NCBI GenBank assembly: GCA_947623455.1
Contig: OX392528.1
Location: 50,052,322-50,116,321, forward strand
Reading direction: 5' to 3'
DNA from: Mimachlamys varia
Taxonomy: Eukaryota; Mollusca; Bivalvia; Pectinida; Pectinidae
DNA: 64,000 nucleotides
A program made the position numbers and the translations under genes. The notes under the pieces were generated by a model. The model was not told the origin of the DNA and searched no databases. It worked only from the letters and a program-made list of their open reading frames with translations. The first letter of the stretch is position 1, and every line of letters begins with the position of its first letter. Shown here piece after piece: positions 54,501-59,251 of this stretch.

Positions 54501-56424
54501 TAGGGGAGGGATGGTAGAGGGAAAAATAGGGGAGGGATGGAAGAGGGAAAAATAGGGGAGGGATGGTAGAAGGAAAAATAGGGGAGGGATGCTAGAGGGA
54601 AAAATAGGGGAGGGATGGTAGAGGGAAAAATAGGGGAGGGATGGTAAAGAGAAAAATAGAGGAGGAATGATAGAGGGAAAAATAGGGGACAGTGTGGTGG
54701 AGGGGAAAATAGGGGAAGGATGGGAGAGGGAAAATAGAGGTGGGATGATAGAAGGGAAAATAGGGGAGGGTGGTAGAGGGAAAATAGGAGAGGATGGTAG
54801 AGGGAAAATAGGGGAGTGGTGGTAGAGGGAAAATAGGAGAGGATGGTAGAGGGAAAATAGGGGACGGTGTGGTGGAGGGGAAAATAGGGGAGGGATGGGA
54901 GAGGGAAAATAGGAGAGGATGGTAGAGGGAAAATAGGGGAGTGGTGGTAGAGGGAAAATAGGGGAGGATGGTAGAGGGAAAAATAGGGGAGGGATATTAG
55001 AGGGAAAATAGGGGAGGGATGGTAGAGGGAAAAATAGGGGAGGATGGTAAAGAGAAAATAGGGGAGTGGTGGTAGAGGGGAAAATATGGGAGGGATGGGA
55101 GAGGGAAAATAGGAGAGGATGGTAGAGGGAAAATAGGGGAGTGGTGGTAGAGGGAAAATAGGGGAGGATGGTAGAGGGAAAAATAGGGGAGGGATATTAG
55201 AGAGAAAATAGGGGAGGGATGGTAGAGGGAAAAATAGGGGAGGATGGTAAAGAGAAAATAGGGGAGTGGTGGTAGAGGGGAAAATATGGGAGTATGGTAT
55301 AGGGGAAAATAGGGGAGAAATGGTAGAGGGAAAATAGGGGAGTATGGTATAGGGGGAAATAGGGGACAAATGGTAGAGGGAAAATAGGGGAGGGATGGTA
55401 AAGAGAAAAATAGAGGAGGAATGATAGAGGGAAAAATAGGGGACAGTGTGGTGGAGGGGAAAATAGAGGAAGGATGGGAGAGGGAAAATAGAGGTGGGAT
55501 GATAGAAGGGAAAATAGGGGAGGGTGGTAGAGGGAAAATAGGAGAGGATGGTAGAGGGAAAATAGGGGAGTGGTGGTAGAGGGAAAATAGAGGACAGTGT
55601 GGTGGAGGGGAAAATAGGGGAGGGTGGTAGAGGGAAAATAGGGGAGGAAGGGTAGAGGGAAAATAGTGGACGGTGTGGTGGAGGGGAAAATAGGGGAGGG
55701 ATGGGAGAGGGAAAATAGGAGAGGATGGTAGAAGGAAAATAGGGGAGTGGTGGTAGAGGGAAAATAGTGGAGGATGGTAGAGGGAAAAATAGGGGAGGGA
55801 TATTAGAGGGAAAATAGGGGAGGGATGGTAGAGAGAAAAATAGGGGAGTATGGTATAGGGGGAAATAGGGGAGAAATGGTAGAGGGAAAATAGGGGAGAA
55901 ATGGTAGAGGGAAAATAGGAGAGGATGGTAAAGAGAAAATAGGGGAGTGGTGGTAGAGGGGAAAATATGGGAGTATGGTATAGGGGGAAATAGGGGAGAA
56001 ATGGTAGAGGGAAAATAGGGGAGAAATGGTAGAGGGAAAATAGGGGAGGGATGGTAGAGGGCAGAATAGGGGACAAGTGGTAGTGGAAGAATAATTGGAT
56101 TGGTGGATGGGGGAAATGCTGTGCTATTTATTGAGGTATAAAGAAAAGGGTGTTAGGTGGTAGAACAAAACGACAGTTGGTGTCAGGGGAAAAGGGTGTT
56201 AGGTGGTAGAACAAAACGACAGGTGGTGGCAGGGGAAAAGGGAGGAGGGAGGAGGTCAAGGAAACAAAAGTTTAAAGTTAATGAAGATTCTGATTTTATA
56301 TTCTCTTTACCTGATGTTGCAGTGTTAATATATCCTTGACTTGCTGTTCAGATTCATTGTGTATGATGTTGCCCAGATCAACATGAAGTACCTCCTCAAA
56401 GTCAACTTCAAATACAAATGGTAA
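12459..56424 (+). CDS. PARP1: Poly(ADP-ribose) polymerase 1, whole gene span (27 coding exons)
   Basis: A nuclear enzyme that detects DNA strand breaks and uses NAD+ to build poly(ADP-ribose) on itself, histones and other proteins, recruiting repair factors. The spliced frame is 2994 nt and encodes 997 residues. Domains: Zn1 (C21, C24, H53, C56), Zn2 (C117, C120, H152, C155), NLS about 199-216, Zn3/PADR1 (C282, C285, C299, C309), BRCT about 374-467, lysine-rich linker 468-500, WGR with WGR at 575-577, helical domain about 640-775, and ART about 790-997 with H847, Y881 and E974. Every junction is GT-AG and phases close. The start ATG has A at -3 and G at +4 (AAGCATGG) and begins [17 protein letters not shown], matching the family N-terminus. 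The caspase site found between the NLS halves in vertebrates is absent. The introns total about 41 kb and are rich in repeats. Confidence 0.97.
13100..13416. mobile_element. Foldback MITE in PARP1 intron 1
   Basis: Inverted arms of about 130 bp: GGAAAGAACA..TTTTTCTACTAACC on the left and its complement on the right, through CACAGGAGGT and ATTTCTAAAAAATAAC words in both arms. Non-coding, about 317 bp. Confidence 0.75.
14253..15307. mobile_element. Tigger/pogo-like non-autonomous element, intron 1
   Basis: Left end AATGAAACCTCGCTTAAAG with tandem words TTAAGACCACC; right end is the inverted GGTGGTCTTAAT.AGAGAGGTTTC. The GAAACCTC and AAGACCACC end type is common in mollusc Tc/mariner-group elements. 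No transposase frame is seen in the ~1-kb interior. Confidence 0.6.
15667..15687 (+). CDS. PARP1: PARP1 exon 2 (21-nt microexon)
   Basis: Encodes only SPMFDGR (residues 41-47), flanked by TTTTCAG and GTATGT. Vertebrate PARP1 reads MVQSPMFDGKVPHWYHFSC at this place, so the seven residues are required for homology. Phase 0 on both sides, so skipping keeps the frame but removes a conserved Zn1 segment. Confidence 0.93.
16060..17835. mobile_element. TTAA-flanked MITE (family A, copy 1), split by a later insertion
   Basis: The left arm runs 16060-16201 and the right arm 17599-17835. The terminal inverted repeat is AGGCCCAATATACGTAAC with its complement, between TTAA at 16056-16059 and 17836-17839. 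The interior matches five other copies in the window. The element at 16202-17593 is inserted inside it, so family A was there first. Confidence 0.8.
16202..17593. mobile_element. CAGGGCTCAC-ended transposon nested in family A MITE
   Basis: Ends CAGGGCTCACCCTG and the complement of CAGCGTGAGCCCTG, flanked by a 5-bp duplication CAAAG (16197-16201 and 17594-17598). The subterminal regions repeat TAGTAGCCAA words in both orientations. 1392 bp with no convincing transposase frame. hAT-like by end sequence, though a 5-bp duplication is short for hAT. Confidence 0.75.
18076..18199 (+). CDS. PARP1: PARP1 exon 3 (Zn1, second half)
   Basis: 124 nt, residues 48-88 plus one base of codon 89. [14 protein letters not shown] supplies the last two Zn1 ligands H53 and C56; the exon then reads [20 protein letters not shown], the conserved end of Zn1. 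Confidence 0.96.
18236..18599 (+). mobile_element. TTAA-flanked MITE (family A, copy 2)
   Basis: Flanked by TTAA at 18232-18235 and 18600-18603, same interior as the other copies, with a small internal deletion near the right end. It begins only 36 bp after the exon 3 donor. Confidence 0.8.
18623..19479. mobile_element. Long foldback element with CCAAT-bearing arms, intron 3
   Basis: Outer inverted arms at 18623-18665 and 19434-19479 (GATGGAGCATCAACAC and complement) and an inner arm of about 90 bp at 18665-18755 and 19306-19398. Further in, both arms keep GACCAATCAAA followed by AAxATGGCAGCGCCC, so each strand carries an ATG 30-60 bp after a CCAAT box. The two frames (18830-19000 +, 57 residues; 19198-19025 -, 58 residues) both start MAAP and match nothing I know. 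Confidence 0.65.
19903..20015 (+). CDS. PARP1: PARP1 exon 4 (Zn2, first half)
   Basis: 113 nt. Begins with a run of seven glycines (residues 89-95) linking Zn1 and Zn2, then [20 protein letters not shown] with Zn2 ligands C117 and C120. Zn2 binds the 3' side of DNA nicks. Confidence 0.95.
20075..20341. mobile_element. MITE, GGGCCCGTATTCATGAAA termini, intron 4
   Basis: Starts GGGCCCGTATTCATGAAACC and ends with the imperfect complement CTTTCATGAATACGAGCCC; TGCTCAAGC words recur inverted inside both arms. Non-coding, 267 bp. Confidence 0.7.
20560..21170. repeat. Diverged tandem repeat of ~155 bp, intron 4
   Basis: Three or four units share GGTTGCCATGGTAACCAGG, an AACCAATTTCAATGAAACTAC-like phrase and ATGCATGCAGAT. 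Such GTTGCCATGGTAACC units are widespread in mollusc DNA; no coding sense is visible. Confidence 0.55.
21346..21652. mobile_element. hAT-type MITE with 8-bp duplication, intron 4
   Basis: Ends TAGGGCTGGGTA and TACCCAGCTCTA, flanked by identical GTTGAATG at 21338-21345 and 21653-21660. The 307-bp interior is rich in inverted GGTACGTACC and CCGGTATACCG words. Confidence 0.85.
21812..21951 (+). CDS. PARP1: PARP1 exon 5 (Zn2, second half)
   Basis: 140 nt, residues 127-172 plus two bases. [16 protein letters not shown] holds Zn2 ligands H152 and C155. Donor AA|GTAAGT. The 3' half of this exon is duplicated twice in the following intron. Confidence 0.95.
21992..22197 (+). repeat. Two partial tandem copies of exon 5 plus donor
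   Basis: From AAAACCTGTGGTATC in exon 5 (21873) the sequence recurs at about 21994 and 22121 (spacing 121 and 127 bp), including the last ~78 nt of exon 5. The first copy also carries the GTAAGTACTG donor and the same intron start; the second breaks off after AAAACCCAG. In both copies TTTCGTGGAAGAG has become TTTTCTTGGCAGAG or TTTTCTCGGCAGAG, which makes a new AG acceptor. Confidence 0.9.
22258..22332 (+). CDS. PARP1: PARP1 exon 6 (Zn2 end)
   Basis: 75 nt completing K173 and reading [20 protein letters not shown], equivalent to the GFSLLATEDKEALKKQLP segment of human PARP1. Ends AAAAAG with two bases of the next codon before GTGAGT. Confidence 0.94.
22879..23736. mobile_element. CAGGGTTCAC-ended transposon, intron 6
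   Basis: Ends CAGGGTTCAC and GTGAACCCTG with a 6-bp duplication TACTTA (22873-22878 and 23737-23742). 858 bp, no transposase. The ends resemble those of the nested element at 16202-17593. The target lies in the ..GATACTTATCTG.. sequence of the 39-bp array that follows. Confidence 0.8.
23737..23996 (+). repeat. 39-bp array, seven copies of the exon 7 acceptor
   Basis: CTGTAAC recurs at 23744, 23783, 23822, 23861, 23900, 23939 and 23978, an exact 39-bp period. Each unit contains TAACTTTCTGATACAG, the acceptor of exon 7, followed by TTAGAAATGATGA in the middle units. Only the last copy leads into the exon frame. The first copy still reads CAG|TAAGAAG like the true exon start. Confidence 0.92.
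23997..24081 (+). CDS. PARP1: PARP1 exon 7 (bipartite nuclear localisation signal)
   Basis: 85 nt, residues 198-226. KKRK at 199-202 and KKAKK at 212-216 form a bipartite NLS. The spacer AGAKGDAGG replaces the DEVDG caspase-3 site of vertebrates. Phase closes to 0 at CTTAGG|GTATGT. Confidence 0.93.
25668..25784 (+). CDS. PARP1: PARP1 exon 8 (PADR1 start)
   Basis: 117 nt, residues 227-265. [25 protein letters not shown] matches the QNDLIWNIKDEL helical part of PADR1, which precedes Zn3. Donor CAG|GTAAGT. Confidence 0.94.
25785..25835 (+). repeat. Tandem copy of the exon 8 3' end
   Basis: About 49 bp (CATGTTACAAA..AACCAGGAACTACC..AAAGTCAG) repeats exon 8's last ~45 nt directly after its donor. 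The copy's donor is GCAAGT instead of GTAAGT. Confidence 0.9.
26258..26510. mobile_element. CAATCTGATTAA-ended MITE (family B), intron 8
   Basis: Ends CAATCTGATTAAAA and TTTTAATCAGATTG. The interior (GATCCTTGTTCTCACTCCG, TTACAAGGATCTGACAAC) is shared with the fuller copy at 49807-50196. It ends about 43 bp before exon 9. Confidence 0.75.
26553..26635 (+). CDS. PARP1: PARP1 exon 9 (Zn3, first half)
   Basis: 83 nt, residues 266-292 plus two bases. [22 protein letters not shown] carries Zn3 ligands C282 and C285. Zn3 relays DNA binding to the catalytic domain. Confidence 0.95.
26914..27367 (-). mobile_element. TA-flanked MITE (family C, copy 1), intron 9
   Basis: Ends CAGTACATACCTCTTTATATC and the complement of CAGTGGATTCCACTTAATATC, with TA at 26912-26913 and 27368-27369. 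Same family as 39914-40365 in opposite orientation. It ends 37 bp before exon 10. The open frame at 26754-27161 is a by-product. Confidence 0.75.
27405..27524 (+). CDS. PARP1: PARP1 exon 10 (Zn3, second half)
   Basis: 120 nt. [16 protein letters not shown] supplies C299 and C309; the following [16 protein letters not shown] matches the end of PADR1. Donor CT|GTGAGT. Confidence 0.95.
27611..28106. mobile_element. Mariner-type MITE, intron 10
   Basis: Ends CAGTAACGTGCCAAAAGTC and complement, with TA at 27609-27610 and 28107-28108. The arms continue with AATTATTTTTATTTT and TATATTCTTTGTATTTC words. 496 bp, non-coding. Confidence 0.85.
28380..28660 (+). repeat. Dispersed repeat shared with 46390-46690
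   Basis: The six-frame reading here ([20 protein letters not shown]) resembles the minus-strand reading near 46440 ([19 protein letters not shown]), so the DNA is two diverged copies in opposite orientation. I do not recognise the source and do not think it is coding. Confidence 0.45.
29053..29151 (+). CDS. PARP1: PARP1 exon 11 (PADR1-BRCT linker)
   Basis: 99 nt. [20 protein letters not shown] matches the conserved KKLKVKKQDRIFP after PADR1, then a serine/threonine-rich linker. Donor GG|GTCAGT is weaker than the others but keeps phase with exon 12. Confidence 0.9.
29920..30122. mobile_element. Foldback MITE, intron 11
   Basis: Inverted ends CAAATATTGCATGGCACTGAC and GTGACATGCAATATTTG; within the arms GACTGGTCAGTCAC and GTGACTGACCAGTC pair, and GGTCCATATAC recurs. 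203 bp, non-coding. Confidence 0.75.
30356..30740 (+). mobile_element. TTAA-flanked MITE (family A, copy 3)
   Basis: TTAA at 30352-30355 and 30741-30744, nearly full-length interior. Its end lies 40 bp before exon 12, so the element abuts the branch-point/acceptor zone. Confidence 0.85.
30781..30938 (+). CDS. PARP1: PARP1 exon 12 (BRCT, first part)
   Basis: 158 nt, residues 366-418. [19 protein letters not shown] and [19 protein letters not shown] match the BRCT fold (human MKILTLGKLS.. and IEKLGGKLTG). BRCT mediates protein and DNA contacts in the automodification region. Donor AAGA|GTAAGT. Confidence 0.95.
30939..32712 (+). repeat. 26-bp minisatellite starting at the exon 12 donor, ~67 copies
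   Basis: The consensus is CTACGGTAGACTAGGTTCAG plus TGTAGG. It begins immediately after exon 12's GTAAGTGAAGGC. Two distal units (32612-32632 and 32652-32680) carry ACAAGAGTAAGTGAAGGC, a copy of the exon 12 end plus donor. Units vary (TACGGC, TATGGT, ACGACA). It fills most of intron 12. Confidence 0.9.
32713..33060. repeat. Diverged ~155-bp repeat units, intron 12
   Basis: Three degenerate units share GGTCAACATTAGGTCACCG, TTACTATTTATAGAAAATC and GACTTCATTTCTCAAC. Typical low-identity mollusc repeat. Confidence 0.5.
33155..33300 (+). CDS. PARP1: PARP1 exon 13 (BRCT, second part)
   Basis: 146 nt, residues 419-467. [20 protein letters not shown] matches [27 protein letters not shown] matches AHILSPWGAE. 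Ends phase 0 at GAT|GTATGT. Confidence 0.94.
33758..33848 (+). CDS. PARP1: PARP1 exon 14 (automodification linker)
   Basis: 91 nt, residues 468-497 plus one base. Serine- and lysine-rich ([18 protein letters not shown]), the region that is ADP-ribosylated in the family. Low conservation expected; supported by phase. Confidence 0.88.
34722..34930 (+). mobile_element. tRNA-derived SINE, intron 14
   Basis: Begins GGCCGCGGTGGCTGAGTAGT (a tRNA-like A box), has a degraded B-box zone, then TTGCCAGATACTGATCAG, TTTCACCGGGTACTCTGGC and CCTCCACCTCCAAAACCTGG, ending AATAGGACGTAAAC. Flanked by a duplication like TTTGG(G)CATGGCA at about 34705-34717 and 34932-34944. This SINE body is widespread in bivalves. 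Confidence 0.85.
35860..35937 (+). CDS. PARP1: PARP1 exon 15 (pre-WGR)
   Basis: 78 nt, residues 498-523 plus one base. [16 protein letters not shown] matches human [16 protein letters not shown] almost exactly. Donor CTCTG|GTAAGT; this end is the seed of the array that follows. Confidence 0.96.
35938..37625 (+). repeat. 49-bp array, ~34 copies of the exon 15 end plus donor
   Basis: Each unit is GTAGGTCATTCCTGTATTAA, then TGTAAAACATGTTG and TAGACCCAGACTCTG. The last 16 nt equal the 3' end of exon 15 and the unit start equals its donor (GTAAGT changed to GTAGGT). Variants: GATCC for GACCC and CTCGG for CTCTG. Confidence 0.93.
38757..38889 (+). CDS. PARP1: PARP1 exon 16 (WGR start)
   Basis: 133 nt. 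[20 protein letters not shown] matches GGKVFSATLGLVDIVKGTN, then [15 protein letters not shown]. Donor GAAAA|GTATAT is the only one that keeps phase with exon 17. Confidence 0.94.
39914..40365 (+). mobile_element. TA-flanked MITE (family C, copy 2), intron 16
   Basis: CAGTGGACTCCACTTAATATC at the left and the complement of CAGTACACTCCTCTTTATATC at the right, TA at 39912-39913 and 40366-40367. Its right end lies about 62 bp before exon 17. Confidence 0.8.
40428..40626 (+). CDS. PARP1: PARP1 exon 17 (WGR)
   Basis: 199 nt. [20 protein letters not shown] carries the WGR triad (575-577), followed by [15 protein letters not shown] and [14 protein letters not shown] couples DNA binding to catalytic activation. 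Ends phase 0 at CAA|GTATGT. Confidence 0.96.
41180..45795 (+). repeat. 29-bp minisatellite, ~155 copies, intron 17
   Basis: The consensus is GTGACTGTTGTGTGACTAAT plus GTTGGACCT, about 4.6 kb in all. Higher-order blocks are visible: stretches with TTTGACC, with CTTTTG, and with GTGCCTAATG repeat together, and a ~1.6-kb pattern near 42700-43700 recurs near 44550-45450. The + strand is strongly G/T rich. Not anchored on a splice site. Confidence 0.93.
45949..46077 (+). CDS. PARP1: PARP1 exon 18 (helical domain start)
   Basis: 129 nt, residues 635-677. [20 protein letters not shown] matches [20 protein letters not shown]. This helical subdomain masks the NAD+ site until DNA is bound. Donor GAG|GTTGGT is weak, but the downstream GTAAAA would create a stop. 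Confidence 0.95.
46286..46369 (+). CDS. PARP1: PARP1 exon 19 (helical domain)
   Basis: 84 nt, residues 678-705: [20 protein letters not shown], near identical to the human [16 protein letters not shown]. Confidence 0.96.
46390..46690 (-). repeat. Dispersed repeat, second copy of 28380-28660
   Basis: Similar to 28380-28660 in opposite orientation. The 112-residue open frame across it has no known motif and lies in an intron, so I treat it as repeat DNA. Confidence 0.4.
48360..48702 (+). mobile_element. TTAA-flanked MITE (family A, copy 4)
   Basis: TTAA at 48356-48359 and 48703-48706, a small internal deletion removing the GACGGTTCGAAATGG stretch, and right end 41 bp before exon 20. Confidence 0.85.
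48744..48866 (+). CDS. PARP1: PARP1 exon 20 (helical domain)
   Basis: 123 nt, residues 706-746: [20 protein letters not shown] and KPPLINS match [24 protein letters not shown]. Acceptor TTTTTGATAG. Confidence 0.95.
48997..49205. repeat. Three ~69-bp tandem units, intron 20
   Basis: GGAAAATAAATCAGTTTT and ATGTTTTTATGAT..TTATTGAAATAATGCAAATTT repeat three times; AT-rich, non-coding. Confidence 0.75.
49525..49647 (+). CDS. PARP1: PARP1 exon 21 (helical/ART boundary)
   Basis: 123 nt, residues 747-787: [19 protein letters not shown] then [15 protein letters not shown], matching AKVEMLDNLLDIEVAYSLL and DPIDVNYEKLKTDIK. Confidence 0.95.
49807..50196. mobile_element. CAATCTGATTAA-ended MITE (family B), 8-bp duplication, intron 21
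   Basis: Flanked by GTATAATG at 49799-49806 and 50197-50204, with inverted ends CCAATCTGATTAA and TTAATCAGATTG. Fuller version of the copy at 26258-26510. An 8-bp duplication points to hAT mobilisation. Confidence 0.85.
50318..50770. repeat. Two diverged ~170-bp units, intron 21
   Basis: Units share ACTTTTCCAxAGAACTAT, GGATGTTGATGAA, GAGTCGATTTTGAAA and GAGTTATGGCCCTTTAAC, preceded by TATACGTCCAACCAAAGGG and TTTGTCCGTCTGTTCG. Similar TATACGCC/GTCCGTCC phrases occur at 22395-22860, 20560, 52150 and 52800; an abundant mollusc repeat class. Confidence 0.55.
50859..50957 (+). CDS. PARP1: PARP1 exon 22 (ART start)
   Basis: 99 nt, residues 788-820: [20 protein letters not shown] matches [20 protein letters not shown]. 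Confidence 0.96.
51008..51237 (-). mobile_element. tRNA-derived SINE, minus strand, intron 22
   Basis: On the minus strand it starts GGTGGTCGGGTGGTGCAGTGG (A box) with B box GGTTCGATTTCC, then GGTTTTCTCCGGGTACTCC. Flanked by AGTTCTCTGTT at 50997-51007 and 51238-51248, a clear target-site duplication. Not a functional tRNA: no anticodon stem or acceptor match. Confidence 0.88.
51676..51828 (+). CDS. PARP1: PARP1 exon 23 (ART, catalytic His)
   Basis: 153 nt, residues 821-871. [20 protein letters not shown] carries H847, which binds NAD+ ribose; [11 protein letters not shown] is identical to the human sequence. Confidence 0.97.
52643..52770 (+). CDS. PARP1: PARP1 exon 24 (ART, catalytic Tyr)
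   Basis: 128 nt. [20 protein letters not shown] includes Y881 of the H-Y-E triad and leads to Y892, which stacks on nicotinamide. Then [12 protein letters not shown]. Confidence 0.97.
53171..53232 (+). CDS. PARP1: PARP1 exon 25 (ART)
   Basis: 62 nt: [21 protein letters not shown] matches [21 protein letters not shown]. The donor AAAG|GTAAGTAC is duplicated 19 nt downstream. Confidence 0.95.
53233..53265 (+). repeat. 19-bp tandem duplication of the exon 25 donor
   Basis: CAAAGGTAAGTACTGCATT occurs twice in a row across the exon 25 boundary, giving two identical donors, at 53233 and 53252. Use of the second would add 19 nt and shift the frame. A ~25-bp repeat of ACATAAAACTGTATAAGTC follows at 53355-53430. 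Confidence 0.9.
53569..53686 (+). CDS. PARP1: PARP1 exon 26 (ART)
   Basis: 118 nt. [20 protein letters not shown] then RSSLLYN and the first two bases of the catalytic Glu codon. Donor AATGA|GTATCC is the only one consistent with the YNE-IVYD homology. Confidence 0.94.
53790..56085 (+). repeat. 2.3-kb polypurine minisatellite in intron 26
   Basis: Degenerate 24-26 bp units GGGAGGGATGGTAGAGGGAA plus AAATA; almost all A and G on the + strand. Higher-order blocks (GTGTGGTGGAGGGGAAAAT, ATTAGAGGGAAAAT, GGAGTATGGTATAGG) recur as groups. The 484- and 359-residue minus-strand open frames here are repeats of proline, phenylalanine, leucine, serine and tyrosine and are artefacts. Confidence 0.92.
56352..56424 (+). 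CDS. PARP1: PARP1 exon 27 (ART C-terminus, stop)
   Basis: 73 coding nt. Completes E974, then [20 protein letters not shown] and YKW before TAA at 56422-56424. Human PARP1 ends similarly ([21 protein letters not shown]). Confidence 0.96.
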
Positions 56425-57050
56425 TCACAAAGAAGAAACCCGCCCAGAATATCTACCTGTACAACAACAAAGTGTTGATGGCAAGTGCAGTGTGAAGAAC
56501 AAGATGTATTATATGGTGGAATCTTTGTTACTCTTTCTTTCTGTGACAATAAGAGACAATTTCTGAAATATTATGACAGTAAATTTTACCACAGTGATTC
56601 TTATACCGGTAAAACAAATTCAGAGCTTTTAGTACGTGAAATTCTGTCCAGAAATTGTTCTTATTCTGGAGGCACTGGACCAATCTTTGGAACTGTCAAA
56701 GTGTTGAGTGAAGATGAGAAGTGGAACAATTTTGAATTTATTGAGCTTTAGAGCATTTCTTATCTACTGTTAAGAAGACCATGTCATGATGACCAAATAG
56801 CCCCTGAAGGGTCAGTGTATTGGTGTTGTGCTATCATTACACATGAAAACTAGGTCTGTGTAAGTCAGCTGAATCGTTATGTCATGTATTACTGTAATTA
56901 TTCATCTGTTGTCTATTATTTGTTTTCATTTTATTTGAAAGTTAGTGATTTGTTTACTCACCTGGTCTGGCATGACGTGCCAGTTGAGCTGCTGTTATTG
57001 TGTGTTGTCAGTCGTCGGGTATCCATTAAAGTTTTCTTCTCTTGACTTGA
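56425..57050 (+). other. PARP1: PARP1 3' untranslated region (start)
   Basis: No further exon. An ATTAAA occurs at about 57026 and AATAAA at 57575-57580; a better-placed AATAAA at 59139-59144 is followed by a GT-rich stretch. I cannot tell which is used. Confidence 0.4.
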
Positions 57051-57530
57051 CTTCTCAAGAACTGGAAGATTTAGGGCCATGATATTTAGACTTCTCAAGA
57101 ACTGGAAGATTTAGGGCCATGATATTTGGACTTCTCAAGAACTGGAAGATTTAGGGCCATGATATTTGGACTTCTCAAGAACTGGAAGATTTAGGGCCAT
57201 GATATTTTGACTTCTCAAGAACTGGAAGATTTAGGGCCATGATATTTGGACTTCTCAAGAACTGGAAGATTTAGGGCCATGATATTTAGACTTCTCAAGA
57301 ACTGGAAGATTTAGGGCCATGATATTTAGACTTCTCAAGAACTGGAAGATTTAGGGCCATGATATTTGTACTTCTCAAGAACTGGAAGATTTAGGGCCAT
57401 GATATTTGGACTTCTCAAGAACTGGAAGATTTAGGGCCATGATATTTGTACTTCTCAAGAACTGGAAGATTTAGGGCCATGATATTTGGACTTCTCAAGA
57501 ACTGGAAGATTTAGGGCCATGATATTTGGC
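57045..57530. repeat. 40-bp array, ~12 near-identical copies, downstream of PARP1
   Basis: The unit is GACTTCTCAAGAACTGGAAG plus ATTTAGGGCCATGATATTTG. ACTGGAAGAT starts at 57061, 57101, 57141 and onward, exactly 40 bp apart. Only the last one or two bases vary (TTAGA, TTGGA, TTTGA, TTGTA), so it is young or homogenised. Confidence 0.92.
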
Positions 57531-58200
57531 CAATGGGGACAAGCTGGGACAGAGTGCTATTAAGCTGTCTCTGAAATAAATGCCCTTGACCTATTTTCAA
57601 GGTCACAGAGGTCAGATATATATATAAAAACCTCTGAACATCTTCTGAATAACCAGGGGGCACAGAACAATAATATTTAGCCAGTAGGTACATCTAATGA
57701 AGTGCTATAAAGTTTCTCAAATAAATGGCCTTGACATACTTACAAAGTTACAGGAATTAAACATGGGATGGGGGTGGGACTTTAAAAGATTTTCTTCTTA
57801 ACAATCTAAAGGCCTGGAGTGTTGATTGTTGGCAAATCGGTGTCTGGCTAGAAGTTCAATAAGGTTTTCTCAAAAACCATCTGGTCACTTTGGACAAATA
57901 TGTAAAAACCTTTAAAAACCATTTGCAATACCAGAGGGCCCTTTGTTATGACTGGCCTGTAACATGTTGTGATAAAATAGTGTAACATTTCATATAGACA
58001 AGAACATTCTTAAGCTAAGAAGAACGAAACTGAGAAAATGTTAACAAAGTATTTTTATTGAGTATTTTCCCCATGCTTGCATTGTATAAATATGCAGGTG
58101 AGCAATACAGACTCTCTCTTGTATTTTGTTCATCTTTAATGAGTTATATATCTACTGTTAATAATAGATATCAAGGTATTGTATGGTTCATGCAGAAGAT
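57531..58200. other. Non-coding 3' flank with a TTGACCT/AAGGTCA repeat
   Basis: CTGAAATAAATGCCCTTGACC and TTTTCAAGGTCACAGAGG resemble 26055-26110 (TGAAATAAATGACCTTGACC), an old dispersed repeat. No exon visible. Confidence 0.45.
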
Positions 58201-58202
58201 GA

Positions 58203-58500
58203 AAAGTGCTGGAATTTCGGGTCCGTGCTGGAAAAGTGCTGGAATTTGGGGGTCAGTACTGGAAAAGTGCTGGAAGTTGGGGGGTCAGTACTGGAAAAGT
58301 GCTGGAATTTGGGGGGTCAGTACTGGAAAAGTGCTGGAATTTGGGGGTCAGTGCTGGAAAAGTGCTGGAATGGGGGGGTCAGTACTGGAAAAGTCCTGGA
58401 ATGGGGGGTCAGTACTGGAAAAGTGCTGGAATTTGGGGTCAGTGCTGGAAAAGTGCTAGAATTTAGGTCAGTGCTGGAAAAGTGTTGGAATTTGCTCACA
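58203..58500. repeat. ~31-bp minisatellite, about 9 copies
   Basis: The unit is GGTCAGTACTGGAAAAGTGC plus TGGAATTTGGG, with variation in the G run (2-7 G), which explains the several overlapping open frames here. Confidence 0.88.
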
Positions 58501-59251
58501 AATGCATGAAAAGTGCTTGAATTCATACCTTACTAGATGTTAACATACATTTTGTTCAGATTTATACAAACAAAAAAATGAAAAAATCAATTATCATGAC
58601 AAAGAAAATAAAAAAATTAAAGTTGTTTATGATACTCCTATTCCTTGCAAGACAAAAAAATGCACCTTGAAAATTGAGAAAAGGGGCATGAGTTTTGGTA
58701 TGAAAAATCTGTATGCACCATGTTTTGTTTGTAAGTATTTTGTGCCATGTTTAGATATCGGTTGTATACTTCTGTGTAGAATGTTTTACCTACAATTAAA
58801 TATCTATACAATGTATATACAGTGTACCATTAACAGTGGTAATGAACTTGCACATTTTTTTTTTTATGAAGTCTTTGTTGATACCATTGGTATTTGTTAA
58901 GATTGTGTGATAGGGTGAACTTTGACAGAACAATCAGTTTTGAAGTGTACATCTACTTTATTTTCAACTAACATTTTCTATAGTGTGCATGACTTTGAAG
59001 TTGTTTGAGTAAAATCTCTTTTAGATCTGGTTGTAAATGATCACTGATATTTAATAACATCTTGATATTTAGTATCAATAATGATAACCTTTTGTTATTG
59101 CTTTAGACTGTAGCTGTTATGCACATGGATGTTTTTGTAATAAATAGATCAATAATGAGTACAATGTGTCAAATGTTTTGGTAATATGTTGGATACACAC
59201 ATATATGTTCTATCTTATTCGGAGTTGTCTCCCTTGAAATGCTGGATTTAA
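58501..59251 (+). other. AT-rich 3' flank, possible distal PARP1 3' UTR
   Basis: Ends with AATAAA at 59139-59144 and a downstream GT-rich patch (GTGTCAAATGTTTTGG) that could be a cleavage/polyadenylation site. No coding signal. Confidence 0.3.

Noticed and set aside
53915..56076. Minus-strand open frames of 484 and 359 residues
   Set aside because: They lie entirely in the polypurine minisatellite; the opposite strand is polypyrimidine, which rarely yields stops. The translation is a monotonous P/F/L/S/Y repeat with no domain, and it is inside PARP1 intron 26.
58058..58509. Overlapping 133, 108 and 86 residue frames rich in W, G and K
   Set aside because: Three frames all open across the same 31-bp minisatellite; repeat artefact.
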